DNA of 41,606 bases. Origin: Bacteroidota bacterium. Its GTDB lineage: Bacteria > Bacteroidota > Bacteroidia > Cytophagales > Cyclobacteriaceae. A program made the position numbers and the translations under genes. The notes under the pieces are model-generated. The model searched no databases, was not told where the DNA came from, and saw only the letters and a program-made list of their open reading frames with translations. Below, piece after piece: positions 7,684 to 16,450 of the stretch. The stretch lies in NCBI GenBank assembly GCA_016866385.1, contig VGMU01000018.1, positions 1 to 41,606 on the forward strand, written 5' to 3'. The number at the start of each line of letters is the position of its first letter. Positions within the stretch are counted from its first letter, which is position 1.

Positions 7684-8907
7684 CTAGGAAGGTAAGGGGA
7701 TTTGATTTGCGATTAGGTCTTCGAAAGTTTCCCTTTTGCGAATTAGTTGAGCTTTTCCCTTCCAAATCAACACCTCTGCAGGCCGAAGTCGCATATTGTA
7801 GTTGGAGGCCATGGTAAATCCATAGGCCCCAGCGTTTTTGATGGCCAATACATCTCCTTCTTTCACCTCATGCAACTCTCGTTGCGCTCCAAAAGTGTCT
7901 GTTTCGCAGATATAGCCCACTACCGTATAGGTGGCTTTGGGGCCAGCAGTGTTGCTAAGGTTATAAATTTCATGGTAGGCCTCGTACATCATGGGCCGAA
8001 TCAGGTGATTTAATCCCGAGTCTACCCCTAAAAAGTGTAGGGAAGAAGACTCTTTGACCACATTGACCGTGGTGAGAAAGTATCCTGCTTCACTGACCAG
8101 ATACTTCCCCGGCTCAATCCAAAACTCCAAGGGCCTCCCATAGCGTGCACAAAACTCTTGAAAAGCAGTCCCTACAATTTTACCCACCTTCTGTATATCT
8201 GTAGCCAGCTCTCCTTCCCGATAAGCCACTTTAAATCCCCCTCCAAAATCTAAAAACCGTAGCTTAGGGAAATGCATCGCTGCATCAAAAAGGACTTTTC
8301 CGCTCTCTAGGAAAACTTCTGCATCGTAGATGTCTGAGCCCGTGTGTACGTGCAAACCGACAATTGGGATTTGATATTGCTCTACAAGGGCTAAAATTTG
8401 AGGGAGCTGAGCGATAGAAATCCCAAATTTACTTTCCTTGTGCCCTACGGAAATTTTAAGGTTGCCTCCTGCGAGAATGTGGGGGTTGATCCGAAGGCAA
8501 GCAGGAACGGAAGAGCCGTATTTCTTTCCAAACTTTTCTAAGAGGGAAAGGCTATCAATATTGACCATGACTCCTAATGCCACTGCCTCTTCGATTTCTT
8601 TGAAAGCCACGCCGCTAGGAGTATACATGATATCCTTGGCTTCATGTCCTGCCATTAGCCCTACATGGATTTCACCAATCGAAACGGTATCTATGCCTGC
8701 CCCAGCTTCACGGATAAGCTGTAAGATAGCCAAGGTAGAAAGTGCTTTGGTAGCATATTTAATCCGCAAGGGGACAGAGGCAAATGCCTGCTGTAAGGCC
8801 TGTACCTGGGCTTCAATTTTTTCCCCATCGTACACGTACAAAGGGCTTCCGAATTGATCAGAAAGTTGTTTTAGAGAGACACCTTGAATGTGCGTTGGGC
8901 GAAGCAC
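7684..8907 (-). CDS. lysA: Diaminopimelate decarboxylase
   Basis: 407 residues, the usual length. LysA converts meso-diaminopimelate to L-lysine, the last step of lysine synthesis, in the cytoplasm using pyridoxal phosphate. The cofactor lysine is Lys54 in IKYATKALST. Other landmarks are HVHTGSDI, the glycine-rich FGGGFKV, EPGKYLVSEAG, and CETDTFG near the C-terminus, which supplies the substrate-binding Cys and Glu across the dimer. The start is GTG at 8907, because an in-frame TAA lies 15 bases upstream and no earlier ATG exists. A promoter-like box is at 8934-8941. The gene faces away from the histidine kinase and is followed by the terminator at 7598-7627. Confidence 0.95.
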   Translation of the reverse strand: MLRPTHIQGVSLKQLSDQFGSPLYVYDGEKIEAQVQALQQAFASVPLRIKYATKALSTLAILQLIREAGAGIDTVSIGEIHVGLMAGHEAKDIMYTPSGVAFKEIEEAVALGVMVNIDSLSLLEKFGKKYGSSVPACLRINPHILAGGNLKISVGHKESKFGISIAQLPQILALVEQYQIPIVGLHVHTGSDIYDAEVFLESGKVLFDAAMHFPKLRFLDFGGGFKVAYREGELATDIQKVGKIVGTAFQEFCARYGRPLEFWIEPGKYLVSEAGYFLTTVNVVKESSSLHFLGVDSGLNHLIRPMMYEAYHEIYNLSNTAGPKATYTVVGYICETDTFGAQRELHEVKEGDVLAIKNAGAYGFTMASNYNMRLRPAEVLIWKGKAQLIRKRETFEDLIANQIPLPS

Positions 8908-8933
8908 GGAGATAGAGATTTAGAATTAAGGCC

Positions 8934-8941
8934 CAAAAATA
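8934..8941 (-). promoter_or_regulatory. Promoter -7 box for lysA
   Basis: Read leftwards: TATTTTTG, an exact TAnnTTTG match, 26 bases before the GTG start of lysA. There is no clear -33 element. Confidence 0.45.
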
Positions 8942-8951
8942 CCGAAACAAT

Positions 8952-8982
8952 AAAAAAGGAAGGCAAAAAACCTTCCTTTTTT
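8952..8982. terminator. Orphan bidirectional terminator hairpin between divergent promoters
   Basis: A 12-bp stem (AAAAAAGGAAGG / CCTTCCTTTTTT) with a 7-base loop. It has a T-run on either strand and so could stop transcription from both sides. It lies upstream of both lysA and the histidine kinase, outside the predicted promoter of each, so it ends no recognised gene. Confidence 0.7.
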
Positions 8983-9111
8983 TGGGTATGTAATTTAGAA
9001 ACCTACAAATTCAGACTGCTAGATTAAGCTCAAAAAGGGTAATTTGAAAGAAAAGAATTTTTTTCAAGCGTTAAAACTTGTTAACTGCCCTTTATCCCCT
9101 TCGTATACGCT

Positions 9112-9119
9112 TAATTTTG
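9112..9119 (+). promoter_or_regulatory. Promoter -7 box directly before the histidine kinase ATG
   Basis: TAATTTTG matches TAnnTTTG exactly and ends 4 bases before the ATG at 9124. The predicted transcription start would fall on or next to the start codon, giving leaderless mRNA. No -33 box was found at about 19 bases. Confidence 0.5.
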
Positions 9120-9123
9120 TACC

Positions 9124-10839
9124 ATGTCCAAAAGCAAGATTACGCTAATCATAGTATTGATGTCCCTAGCCAGCTTTGGTCTCATGGGCTTTCAATACTA
9201 CTGGATTAGAAATGCCATTCGGATCAATAAGGAGCGGTTTGATCAGAACGTGCTCCAAGCCCTTTCTAGCACGGTCTCCGTGCTAGAAAAAGGGGAGACC
9301 TCAGACGTGCTGCTGAGTAAATTGATCAAGGATCCTGTTTTAAAGGAAACTATTTTCAAAAAAATTGATCCCATAGAATTGCAAATCAACACTAGCCCGA
9401 CATACACCCGACGCTCCATCGTAGATACGCTGAAGCTTTCTGAAGTACCCCAGGTGAGTAGCACCTTTCGAAGAATGCTTTTGTCAAGAGGCTTAGACAT
9501 TTCTATTTTATCGGAGTTGGAGACGTTTTTTGCCTACATGACCCCCGAGGTAGCCTCTACGATTTTCACGCCGGACGAGATGCAAATTTTATTGCAAGAA
9601 AAGGAACGGCAACTGGAGTACCTCAACGAAAAGCAGGGCTACGTCAGGGGATCTTCACGCAGCTACTCGGGGATTGTGCCCCAATTTGATACTCGGGTCA
9701 ATCTCTCCGACGACGCCATAGACAAAATCCGAAAGACCAACCTCAAGATTGAGTTGATGAACCAAGCTTTCTCGGAGTTGGCCGAGGGGCAACAAGCCAT
9801 TTTAGACAGGTTAGATACAGCGCTGGTCCGACGCCTATTGAAAAGCCAATTGGCGCAAAAGGGAATTTCTGAAAATTTTGAGTTGGGCTTACAAACCAAT
9901 CAGGAGCAGGTGATTGGCATTGGCCCCCTTTCCGACCCACAGGTGCTGCAGCGCGAAGGAGTTCATGCCAAATTATTTCCAAATGACATTTTGGGGAATG
10001 ACAATTTTTTGTTGGTGTATTTTCCTGAAAAGAGTAGTCACGTTTTTCGACAAGTTTGGCTACCCATTTCGAGCTCTATCCTATTTATCTTGGTTATCAT
10101 TTTTTGTTTTTATTATGCGATTAGGATCATATTACGTCAGAAAGCACTTTCTGACATTAAAAATGATTTCATCAACAACATGACCCATGAATTTAAGACT
10201 CCGCTAGCTACCGTAAGTTTGGCCGTGGAGGCCTTGCAAGATCCTGAGTTAAACCAACAAGATAAATTTAGGAGTAAGTACTTGGGGATCATCAGAGAAG
10301 AAAACAAGCGCTTGGTGAGCCAAGTAGAAAAAGTACTGCAGGCAGCAGCACTTGACAAAAATGAGTTCAAACTCAAAATAGAGCCCATTCATCTCACGGC
10401 TATGCTGAAAGCGAGCATGGATCATATTGGTCTGCAAGTTGAAAACCGAGAAGGAAAAATAGACTTTCAGGATCAAGTGAAAAATCCGTACCTAGAAGGA
10501 GATGCATTTCATCTAAGTCATATTTTCAATAACCTCTTGGACAATGCCATCAAGTATTCCAGAAGCAACCCCAAGATTACCGTAAGCGCTAAGGAGGAAG
10601 GAGATTGGGTTAGCATAAGCATACAGGATCAGGGAATAGGGATGAGCAAGGAAGCAGTAAAAAAAATCTTCGATAAATTTTATCGAGTTCCCACAGGCAA
10701 TATTCACGACGTCAAGGGGTTTGGACTTGGGCTTTCTTATGTAAAGACCATGGTCGAAGCCCACAAGGGGGGGATTGTGGTACAATCCGAACCTGGAAAA
10801 GGAAGTACCTTCACCATTAAACTACCCAAAAAACAATGA
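9124..10839 (+). CDS. Membrane sensor histidine kinase
   Basis: 571 residues. A transmembrane helix (about residues 5-27), an extracytoplasmic region of about 285 residues and a second helix (about 313-337) are followed by a cytoplasmic kinase. The phospho-accepting His is His355 in MTHEFKTPLA. ATP-binding boxes follow: NNLLDNAIKYS (N), DQGIGMS (G1), FDKFYR (F) and GFGLGLSYVK (G2). It would phosphorylate the regulator encoded by the next gene, which overlaps it by 4 bases. The extracytoplasmic part has no motif I recognise, so the signal is unknown. The kinase core resembles PhoR/BaeS-type enzymes common in Bacteroidota. Confidence 0.93.
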   Translation: MSKSKITLIIVLMSLASFGLMGFQYYWIRNAIRINKERFDQNVLQALSSTVSVLEKGETSDVLLSKLIKDPVLKETIFKKIDPIELQINTSPTYTRRSIVDTLKLSEVPQVSSTFRRMLLSRGLDISILSELETFFAYMTPEVASTIFTPDEMQILLQEKERQLEYLNEKQGYVRGSSRSYSGIVPQFDTRVNLSDDAIDKIRKTNLKIELMNQAFSELAEGQQAILDRLDTALVRRLLKSQLAQKGISENFELGLQTNQEQVIGIGPLSDPQVLQREGVHAKLFPNDILGNDNFLLVYFPEKSSHVFRQVWLPISSSILFILVIIFCFYYAIRIILRQKALSDIKNDFINNMTHEFKTPLATVSLAVEALQDPELNQQDKFRSKYLGIIREENKRLVSQVEKVLQAAALDKNEFKLKIEPIHLTAMLKASMDHIGLQVENREGKIDFQDQVKNPYLEGDAFHLSHIFNNLLDNAIKYSRSNPKITVSAKEEGDWVSISIQDQGIGMSKEAVKKIFDKFYRVPTGNIHDVKGFGLGLSYVKTMVEAHKGGIVVQSEPGKGSTFTIKLPKKQ

Positions 10840-11531
10840 GCAAGGCCAAACTACTCCTCGTTGAGGACGATACCAACCTGGGGGACATCCTTCAGGAATA
10901 CTTACAAATGAAGGGATACGATACCACCTTGTGCAGAGACGGGGAAGAAGGATGGAATAAATTTAAAAAGGATAAGTACGATCTCTGTCTTTTGGATGTG
11001 ATGATGCCGAAAAAGGATGGATTTACTTTGGCAAAAGAGATCAAAAAGGTTCAAGAAAATCTTCCCATTTTGTTTCTTACTGCCAAAAATCAAAAGGAGG
11101 ATGTCATAGATGGGTTAAAGTTGGGAGCGGACGATTACCTCACCAAGCCCTTCAGTATGGAAGAACTCTTGCTGAGAATCACCGCCGTTCTTCGTCGAAC
11201 GCAAAAATCCTCTGAGCTTCCTGCTTTAAAGACCTATTCCTTTGGAGATTTTGTGTTGCACTACGACGAACAATACCTAGAGGGTCCTGGGGGAAAAAAC
11301 AAGCTTACGTCCAAAGAAAACGAATTGATTCGGCTCCTTGCTTCAGAAACTAACAAATTGGTCAATAGAAGTCATGCCCTGAAGCAAATCTGGGGTGACG
11401 ACAGCTACTTCAATGCCCGATCTATGGATGTCTACCTGAGCAAAATCCGAAAGCTTCTAAAAGATGATCCAAAGGTGCAAATCATCACCATCCATGGAGA
11501 AGGGTTTAAATTAATTGTAGGAGAGGAATAG
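10836..11531 (+). CDS. OmpR/PhoB-family response regulator
   Basis: 231 residues. The receiver domain (about 1-120) has acidic residues in LVEDD, the phospho-acceptor Asp54 in LLDVMMPKKDG, Thr in FLTAK and Lys in DDYLTKPF. The C-terminal winged-helix DNA-binding domain (about 135-229) includes LTSKENELIRLLA and ARSMDVYLSKIRKLL. The ATG overlaps the kinase stop (ATGA), so the pair is translationally coupled. Target promoters cannot be named from the window. The gene converges with the epimerase, 14 bases away. Confidence 0.95.
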   Translation: MSKAKLLLVEDDTNLGDILQEYLQMKGYDTTLCRDGEEGWNKFKKDKYDLCLLDVMMPKKDGFTLAKEIKKVQENLPILFLTAKNQKEDVIDGLKLGADDYLTKPFSMEELLLRITAVLRRTQKSSELPALKTYSFGDFVLHYDEQYLEGPGGKNKLTSKENELIRLLASETNKLVNRSHALKQIWGDDSYFNARSMDVYLSKIRKLLKDDPKVQIITIHGEGFKLIVGEE

Positions 11532-11545
11532 TACGGGAGTACTTT

Positions 11546-12565
11546 TTACTTCTGAGTAAGCAGTGCTGCACCAATTCCAGGTCCTTCGGGGAAGATAACC
11601 CGATCCGGAAAAATTTCCACTCCCTGAGCTGGGTCATGGGACAGAAGCATGGCTCCATCCATATCCACATAATCCAATAGTGGGGCGATGTGTGCTATCG
11701 CGGTGATGCCAATGGAAGATTCGGTCATGCATCCCACCATCGTTTTTAGACCTAGAGATTTGGCCTCCTGAATCATACGTAGGGCGGGGGTAATTCCTCC
11801 TGCCTTGACCAACTTGATGTTTACCCCATGAAAATGCCCTAGGCATTTGCGAACATCTTCTTCGCTGATGCAGCTCTCGTCTGCTACGATGGGAAGCTTG
11901 GAATGGATAAACACCTCTTTCATGCCTTCCATATTGTCTTTTTCCAAAGGTTGCTCGATAAACTCAACCCCTAATTTGGCCAATTCTTCGGCATATCTGA
12001 TGGTTTGCTCTACGGTCCAGGCACAATTGGCATCCACCCGAAAAGTAGAGTTGCTTTGCTTTCGAAGCGCCTTTACGATTTCTAAGTCATGGGGCGTTCC
12101 CAGCTTTATTTTATAAATCGGCCAAGGGACTTCTTTCATTTTGGAGCACATTTTTTCAATCGTATCAATCCCGATTGTAAAGTTGCTCACAGGAATATTT
12201 CTGGGGTTTAAACCCAAATAATCGTATAGTTTTACCCCCTTCCTTTTGGTAAATAAGTCCCAAGCCGCCAAATCTACCGCACAGCGGGCAAAGGGATTGT
12301 CTTGAAAAACCTCTTCTCCTAGCGCCCAGAGGGCTTCTGGGGAGCCCCAAGAGTAGCCTTGGAGGATGGGCTTAAACTCTTCCAGGCAGGCCGCCATGTT
12401 TTCCAAAGTAATTCCGTAGAATGGATTGCTCGTAGACTCTCCCAACCCATACACCCCATCCTCCTCTAGGGTGACCAATAGGCTTTCTTGCACTTCACGA
12501 CTTTGGTGCGCGATGGTAAATCGGTGTTTAAGCGGGAGATCAATTCCCTGAAAGTGTAAGTTCAT
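11546..12565 (-). CDS. Dipeptide epimerase (L-Ala-D/L-Glu type), enolase superfamily
   Basis: 339 residues of the muconate-lactonizing subgroup of the enolase superfamily. The catalytic lysines are Lys152/Lys154 in YKIKLG and Lys251 in NIKLVKAGG, on opposite faces of the barrel. The Mg ligands are Asp178 (VDANCAW), Glu204 (IEQP) and Asp229 (ADES). A DMD motif at residues 301-303 is the D-x-D signature that binds the substrate amino group in dipeptide epimerases. Characterised relatives (YcjG/YkfB) turn L-Ala-D-Glu from murein into L-Ala-L-Glu so that it can be degraded. The divergent neighbour is a secreted M14 peptidase, which fits peptide scavenging. Dipeptide specificity varies in this family, so the exact substrate is uncertain. 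Confidence 0.88.
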   Translation of the reverse strand: MNLHFQGIDLPLKHRFTIAHQSREVQESLLVTLEEDGVYGLGESTSNPFYGITLENMAACLEEFKPILQGYSWGSPEALWALGEEVFQDNPFARCAVDLAAWDLFTKRKGVKLYDYLGLNPRNIPVSNFTIGIDTIEKMCSKMKEVPWPIYKIKLGTPHDLEIVKALRKQSNSTFRVDANCAWTVEQTIRYAEELAKLGVEFIEQPLEKDNMEGMKEVFIHSKLPIVADESCISEEDVRKCLGHFHGVNIKLVKAGGITPALRMIQEAKSLGLKTMVGCMTESSIGITAIAHIAPLLDYVDMDGAMLLSHDPAQGVEIFPDRVIFPEGPGIGAALLTQK

Positions 12566-12587
12566 GGTATAAAGACTTGGCTAGAAG

Positions 12588-12595
12588 CAAAAATA
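12588..12595 (-). promoter_or_regulatory. Promoter -7 box for the epimerase gene
   Basis: Read leftwards: TATTTTTG, an exact TAnnTTTG match, 22 bases before the ATG at 12565. Confidence 0.45.
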
Positions 12596-12654
12596 CGGAG
12601 AGCGAATTCTTTACTTTCCTTAGTTTTTTTCAAATTACATTAAAATTGATTGCT

Positions 12655-14136
12655 ATGTATTTCCAATGGAGAAAACCCTTGCTACTTGTACTTGGTTGGG
12701 CGGCCTTACTCACTGCGTATCCCCTTAGTAGCCAAACGCTACCTCTACCGCTTTCTGTAGAGAATCTGGAAGCTGCTTATCTGCTCCATCAAGAGCCGGC
12801 CTTAACGCACCGTCGCTTTACTCATGCGGAACTTCAGCCATTAATTCAAAAGCATGCAAACAGCTTTAGTGTCCGTGAACTAGGCCAATCTGTGCTTGGA
12901 AAAACTATTTCTTCTCTGACATGGGGATCGGGACCTACTCGGGTGATGCTTTGGTCCCAAATGCATGGGAATGAAAGCACGGCGACCATGGCCTTGGTTG
13001 ATCTGTTTAATTTCTTGGAAGGGCAGGGGGATGAGTTTGATGAGCTGAGAAAGCTGCTTCATTCCCAGCTTCAACTCAAGTTTATCCCCATGGTCAATCC
13101 GGACGGGGCAGATGCTTTCAAGCGGAGAAATGCCCTGGACATAGATCTTAATCGGGATGCCATTTCCCTAATTTCCCCGGAGTCGGCCGTTTTGAAAAAT
13201 GCAAGGGATGAATTTGAGCCCATGTTTGGGTTTAATCTCCACGACCAACAAATCTATTACAACGTGGCTCCTACCCCCAAGCAAGCGACGATTTCCTTGC
13301 TTGCACCCGCCTACAATGAGGCAACTGAAATTAATGACGTTCGTAGTAGGGCGATGCAAACCATTGCGGGGATGAACCAGCTTCTCCAAGAATTGATTCC
13401 TGGACAAGTGGGCAAATACGACGATGCTTTTGAGCCCAGAGCCTTTGGAGATAACATGCAAAAATGGGGTACCAGCACCATTTTAATTGAGTCAGGAGGG
13501 TATTTGGGAGACACAGAGAAACAAGAGATTCGAAAAATCAACTTCATGGTTCTTCTCCATGCTCTACATGGCATCGCTACCAAAAGCTACCTTAATTACA
13601 GTACAGACGATTATTTTGCAATTCCAGACAATGGATTTCAACTCATGGATCTTTTAATTGAAGAAGTGCAAGTGCCTATGCAGGGCAAGTGGTACCCCAT
13701 AGATATTGCCATTCGAAGGAGGGAGGTAGAAAGCAACAAAGGCTATTTCCTGACTGGATCTGTAGAAGACCTAGGGGATATGCAGGTGTTTTTTGGCTTT
13801 GAAACTCTTGATGCCTCGGGACTTAAGTACAAAGAAGGCAAAGTGTATCCTAACGTCTTTGAATCCATAAAGGACCTTTCGGAAGAAAAGGCCTTGGAGT
13901 TACTTCGCCAAGGCTTTCTGGCCGTAAAAGTCAGGTCAGGGGAACCTAGACAGGTTCATGGATTGCCCTTGCTGGTGTTGAAATCTACCACTACCTTCTC
14001 TGGGGGGTGGACCTCAGGGGCAGCACCCAATTTCTTATTGACCCAAGGCGAAGAGGTACGCTATGCTGTGGTCAACGGCTATCTAATTGACTTGAAGCAA
14101 CCCAAGGTACAAGAAATGAGAAACCGAATCTATTGA
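12655..14136 (+). CDS. Secreted M14-family zinc carboxypeptidase
   Basis: 493 residues from the ATG at 12655, where a signal peptide begins (hydrophobic to about residue 22, cleavage near LSSQT). The open frame extends upstream only to a TTG and lacks signal features. The zinc ligands are His104 and Glu107 (QMHGNES) and His196 (FNLHDQQ), substrate contacts come from Asn166-Arg167 (DLNR), and the general base is Glu279 (LIESGG). The family removes C-terminal amino acids or cleaves gamma-D-glutamyl bonds of murein peptides. About 170 residues after the catalytic domain resemble nothing I can name and include a beta-rich stretch. The gene sits next to a dipeptide epimerase, which suggests envelope peptide turnover (inference). 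Confidence 0.87.
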   Translation: MYFQWRKPLLLVLGWAALLTAYPLSSQTLPLPLSVENLEAAYLLHQEPALTHRRFTHAELQPLIQKHANSFSVRELGQSVLGKTISSLTWGSGPTRVMLWSQMHGNESTATMALVDLFNFLEGQGDEFDELRKLLHSQLQLKFIPMVNPDGADAFKRRNALDIDLNRDAISLISPESAVLKNARDEFEPMFGFNLHDQQIYYNVAPTPKQATISLLAPAYNEATEINDVRSRAMQTIAGMNQLLQELIPGQVGKYDDAFEPRAFGDNMQKWGTSTILIESGGYLGDTEKQEIRKINFMVLLHALHGIATKSYLNYSTDDYFAIPDNGFQLMDLLIEEVQVPMQGKWYPIDIAIRRREVESNKGYFLTGSVEDLGDMQVFFGFETLDASGLKYKEGKVYPNVFESIKDLSEEKALELLRQGFLAVKVRSGEPRQVHGLPLLVLKSTTTFSGGWTSGAAPNFLLTQGEEVRYAVVNGYLIDLKQPKVQEMRNRIY

Positions 14137-14186
14137 AAAGAGAAGGAAGATTTGGAAAATATAAAGAGAGTACTAGATCGGAACAC

Positions 14187-15314
14187 CTAGGCTCTTTTGG
14201 CTAGTCGTAAAAAAACCTCATGGTAGTGTTGGGTCACATGACCCCAGGAATATTTTTGAATTAGTCCTTTTCGGGCATGGATTCGGAGATTTTCGATGGC
14301 AATGGTTTCCCGCTCTGCTTTTTCTATTAGGGCGGTAGTCTCAGGTATTGATTTTTCAAAAAACCATCCGTGTTTCCCATTTTGTAGCATTTCTTGGTTA
14401 AAAGGGGTATTTAAAGCCAGAATGGCGCAGCCATAACCTAAGGCTTTTAGCATGGCGGGGTTGGTCCCGCCAAACTCATGCCCATGAAAATAGGCATAGC
14501 AGTGTGAATACAGGGAAGCTAGGTCCAGCGGGTCGGTCACAGAGCCTGTAAAAAGAACTCGGGGGTCTTTCAATTGCTTTACCTGCTGGGCCCAGGCATC
14601 TGAAAAAGGAGCATCTCCTACTACAACCAAGGTTTTTTTGGAATTTGACTTCAGAAATGCAGCGATGATCAAGTCGGCATTGTTATCGGGGATCAAGCGT
14701 CCCACAATCAGGTAATACTCCCGAGAGCGGAGGTTCCAGGTTTGCAAAGGACGATCTTCCACATCCTCCTTGGGGTTGGCACCATAGGCAATCACGACCG
14801 AATCTTTCTGAAATTCCTCCAGGTAGACCCTCCGCATTTCATCGGAATCGTTGATAATCTGGTCAAAAGAGCGGGTAGCCATTTTGGAGGCCCAGTAAAA
14901 GTACTTGGAGCCCAAGCCTTTCCACTTGGGACGAAGCCATTCGAGTCCATCCACATTGATAGCAGACGGCTTTCCAAAGAGTTTTGCTAGCCATCCAAAA
15001 GGCCCGTTACCACTATTCACGACGAAGATGACATCCACATCAGAGAAGCAGGCATGTACCATGGAAAAAAAAGTATGACTCAGTTGCGTAAGGCTCTTGC
15101 TTTCGATGGCTGGGGTGTAGATGCACTCGATTCCATTGACAAACCGAGGACGAATTGGGAACAAGGATCGGTGGTTGTAGACTCGTACAGAGACCCCTTT
15201 TTCCACCAGTCGTTCCCCCAATTCTTTTACTAGGGTGTCATAGCCGCCATACACATAGGGGTAGCCTTTGGCGCCCATGATGGCCACTTTTAATTTTTTT
15301 TCAGGTGCTGCCAT
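14187..15314 (-). CDS. Glycosyltransferase with DUF1972 N-terminus and GT4 C-terminus
   Basis: 375 residues. The N-terminus (VAIMGAKGYPYVYGGYDT) is the DUF1972 form of the GT-B acceptor domain found in rhamnosyl- and related transferases. The C-terminal half is a GT4 nucleotide-sugar domain with GRLIPDNNADLI and HGHEFGGTNPAMLKALGYG, where the usual second-glutamate motif is modified. It adds a sugar to the lipid-linked repeat unit at the inner membrane. It is the last gene of the ten-gene polysaccharide run and overlaps the gene before it by 25 bases. Confidence 0.88.
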   Translation of the reverse strand: MAAPEKKLKVAIMGAKGYPYVYGGYDTLVKELGERLVEKGVSVRVYNHRSLFPIRPRFVNGIECIYTPAIESKSLTQLSHTFFSMVHACFSDVDVIFVVNSGNGPFGWLAKLFGKPSAINVDGLEWLRPKWKGLGSKYFYWASKMATRSFDQIINDSDEMRRVYLEEFQKDSVVIAYGANPKEDVEDRPLQTWNLRSREYYLIVGRLIPDNNADLIIAAFLKSNSKKTLVVVGDAPFSDAWAQQVKQLKDPRVLFTGSVTDPLDLASLYSHCYAYFHGHEFGGTNPAMLKALGYGCAILALNTPFNQEMLQNGKHGWFFEKSIPETTALIEKAERETIAIENLRIHARKGLIQKYSWGHVTQHYHEVFLRLAKRA

Positions 15315-16450
15315 GCATGATTGCGTAATTTTTCTTCAAATGTTTTTAAGCTGAAATGCTTAAGCACGCGGTCTTGGCCGGCTTGTCCAAAACTTGTTCG
15401 AAGGGAAGGATTGGTAAGCAATTTTTCTATGGCCATTACCCCTTCTTCCACCGCCCCGATGGGGATGAGAAATCCAGTATGGCCCTCTTCCACGAGTTCG
15501 GAGGCTCCTCCAGAGCGTGTGGCCACTACCGGCTTTTTGGAAGCCATGGCTTCCAACAGGACAGTTGGAAAGGAATCAGGCGCAATGGAGGGGAGGACAA
15601 ACACATCCAAGGAAGCCATGACTTCAGGAATGTCCTTTCTAAATCCCAAATAACTTACTCGTTGTTCTATTCCCAAGGAGTTGATTTGCGCTTTGATTTC
15701 GTCCAAAAGAGTATCGTAGCCAGCAAAGGGGTCTCCCACCAACACAAAATGAGCGGAAGGTAAGGTTAGGGAGAGCTTCTGGGCCATTTCCAAAAAGAAA
15801 ATTTGCCCCTTCCCAGGATTTATTCTTCCTACCATGCCTACAAGTAAAGTGTCTACTGACAGTCCAAGTTCTTTTTTCAAAGTGGGGCTTGCCTTCTTAT
15901 AGGCCTGGTAAGGAATGCCATTGTGGATAACTTCTATGGTAGATTTTCGAAGTAGGGGCTGCCATTGCTTGGCTACGGCCTGGGACACTGCAATGGGATA
16001 CGGGGTTGACCAATCTACCAATCGGCTTAATCCTTTCACCAAAAGCGTCGGTTTTTCCAGGATTTCATGAATATGCCAGAGGTGTGGAAGGCCATGTCGT
16101 TTTGCCCAAATTGCCCCTATTACTACAGCCAAGGTATTGGAATAGACTGCCTCAAAGGAGTGAGTTTTATGGAGCCGCGACAAGAAAAAATAGGCCCTTA
16201 CAAGCCTAGTGAACCTATTGATTCCTCCTAAGGGGTGAAAATATTTTCTCCTTAGAATGCCTAAGTTTTTTATATGGTAGGGAATGTGAAGGAGGTTTAG
16301 ACTTTCTTCCAACTCTCCCTTAATGGTAAGTACTACGGTAGGTCGAAACCCCAATGCTTGGTATACCAGCAACACCTGGATCAATATCTTAGAAGACCCA
16401 TAGCCCTCGGAGGAGCTTTGTAAAAAAAGAATGTTTCTTTCCGTACTCAT
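15290..16450 (-). CDS. GT4-family glycosyltransferase
   Basis: 386 residues with a GT-B fold. The N-terminal acceptor half includes SSEGYGSSK and an LWHIHEI segment. The C-terminal donor half has GRINPGKGQIFFLE, LGFRKDIPEVMASLDVFVLPS and PDSFPTVLLEAMASKKPVV with the two conserved glutamates of the EX7E motif. It overlaps the upstream methyltransferase by 4 bases and the downstream glycosyltransferase by 25, so expression is tightly coupled. The sugar donor cannot be read from sequence. Confidence 0.92.
   Translation of the reverse strand: MSTERNILFLQSSSEGYGSSKILIQVLLVYQALGFRPTVVLTIKGELEESLNLLHIPYHIKNLGILRRKYFHPLGGINRFTRLVRAYFFLSRLHKTHSFEAVYSNTLAVVIGAIWAKRHGLPHLWHIHEILEKPTLLVKGLSRLVDWSTPYPIAVSQAVAKQWQPLLRKSTIEVIHNGIPYQAYKKASPTLKKELGLSVDTLLVGMVGRINPGKGQIFFLEMAQKLSLTLPSAHFVLVGDPFAGYDTLLDEIKAQINSLGIEQRVSYLGFRKDIPEVMASLDVFVLPSIAPDSFPTVLLEAMASKKPVVATRSGGASELVEEGHTGFLIPIGAVEEGVMAIEKLLTNPSLRTSFGQAGQDRVLKHFSLKTFEEKLRNHAWQHLKKN

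Noticed and set aside
11530-11543. Five-base-pair hairpin AGTAC / GTACT followed by TTTT between the response regulator and epimerase
   Set aside because: Too short to support a terminator; it may act weakly but cannot be claimed.
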